Position numbers and translations under genes: made by a program
NCBI GenBank assembly: GCA_049276515.1
Contig: JBASWO010000175.1
Span: forward strand, 1 to 13,626
DNA length: 13,626 nucleotides
Source of the DNA: JAATFY01 sp049276515
Lineage (GTDB): Bacteria; Pseudomonadota; Alphaproteobacteria; UBA9219
Direction: 5' to 3'
Notes under the pieces: model-generated
What the model was told of the DNA's origin: nothing
The model's input: only the letters and a program-made list of their open reading frames with translations
Databases searched by the model: none
Shown: one piece after another, positions 13,301-13,626 of the stretch
Numbering within the stretch: position 1 is the first letter of the stretch
Layout of the letters: each line of letters opens with the position of its first letter

Positions 13301-13626
13301 TATTCAACGCGCGGTAACGTATTAAATGTATGGAAAGGAGGCGGTGACGATACCGTCCATTCCAAAGTTGTCGCACCTTCACCCCAATAATTGGCGCCTA
13401 CTTTACGGCCCCAGAACATGGTGTAGATGGCGATAAATACAAAGAGGATCGCACCGATATAGCCCATAACGCTGCCGATACTGGAGATAAGGTTCCAGCC
13501 ATGATAGGCATCGGGATAATCAGGAATGCGCCGTGGCATACCTTGCAAGCCTAAGAAATGCATTGGGAAGAAGGTCAGGTTTACACCGATAAAGGTAAAC
13601 CAGAAATGCAGCTTGCCGGCCCATTC
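13300..13626 (-). CDS. ctaD: Cytochrome c oxidase subunit I, C-terminal 108 residues
   Basis: The catalytic subunit of the aa3-type cytochrome c oxidase, an inner-membrane protein that holds heme a and the heme a3-CuB centre. Only the C-terminal 108 residues are in the window; the rest lies beyond the right edge. The visible part starts with a membrane segment (HFWFTFIGVNLTFFPMHFLG) and the highly conserved stretch QGMPRRIPDYPDA. A second membrane segment follows (MGYIGAILFVFIAIYTMFWG), then a hydrophilic tail ending TLPRVE. The helix and PRRIPDYPDA loop match the last two transmembrane segments of subunit I. The heme and copper histidines are outside the window. It heads the visible part of the operon; subunit II would be expected further upstream. 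Confidence 0.96.
   Translation of the reverse strand, partial: EWAGKLHFWFTFIGVNLTFFPMHFLGLQGMPRRIPDYPDAYHGWNLISSIGSVMGYIGAILFVFIAIYTMFWGRKVGANYWGEGATTLEWTVSSPPPFHTFNTLPRVE

Noticed and set aside
1..13626. A defence system, mobile element, CRISPR array or prophage
   Set aside because: No transposase, integrase, nuclease or repeat array is visible; the genes are housekeeping, respiratory and surface-glycan genes plus a few unknowns.

Overview
The window looks like a chromosomal segment of an alphaproteobacterium. Four things point there: an aa3-type cytochrome c oxidase operon in the alphaproteobacterial order (ctaD, ctaB, a tiny membrane protein, ctaG, ctaE, surf1, thrC); a RecA of alphaproteobacterial type behind a GAAC-N7-GAAC direct repeat, the SOS box of that class; an M16 processing-peptidase-like protease next to a RimJ-type acetyltransferase; and a YerC/YecD-type TrpR-family regulator. 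Base composition is moderate and coding density very high. The longest gap between genes is about 155 bases, and no RNA genes, insertion sequences or CRISPR arrays are visible.

Left part (1-4675): the 5' end of an unrecognised minus-strand gene; a GT9 glycosyltransferase (minus) divergent from a GT2 glycosyltransferase (plus); an unrecognised 210-residue protein (plus) facing the YerC-like regulator (minus); and an FkbM-like methyltransferase (plus). The two glycosyltransferases and the methyltransferase suggest cell-surface polysaccharide or LPS work.

Middle part (4676-8685): recA with its SOS box, closely followed by an unrecognised 81-residue gene probably co-transcribed with it. This faces a minus-strand pair, the M16 peptidase followed by the GNAT acetyltransferase. 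An unrecognised plus-strand gene of 169 residues lies between the peptidase and thrC, so it interrupts what I recall as a common alphaproteobacterial series thrC - M16 peptidase - rimJ.

Right part (8686-13626, all minus strand): ctaD (C-terminal part only), ctaB, a 44-residue CoxF-like protein, ctaG, ctaE, surf1 and thrC. They encode oxidase subunits I and III, the heme O synthase, the CuB insertion factor, the SURF1 assembly factor and threonine synthase. Junctions are very tight: two 4-base ATGA overlaps, and gaps of 8, 9, 4 and 26 bases. Transcription enters from beyond the right edge.

I see no clear new multi-gene system. The items most worth a second look are the SOS-linked 81-residue gene behind recA, the two other unrecognised genes, a 10-bp hairpin at the recA-side convergent junction, and a hairpin between ctaD and ctaB.
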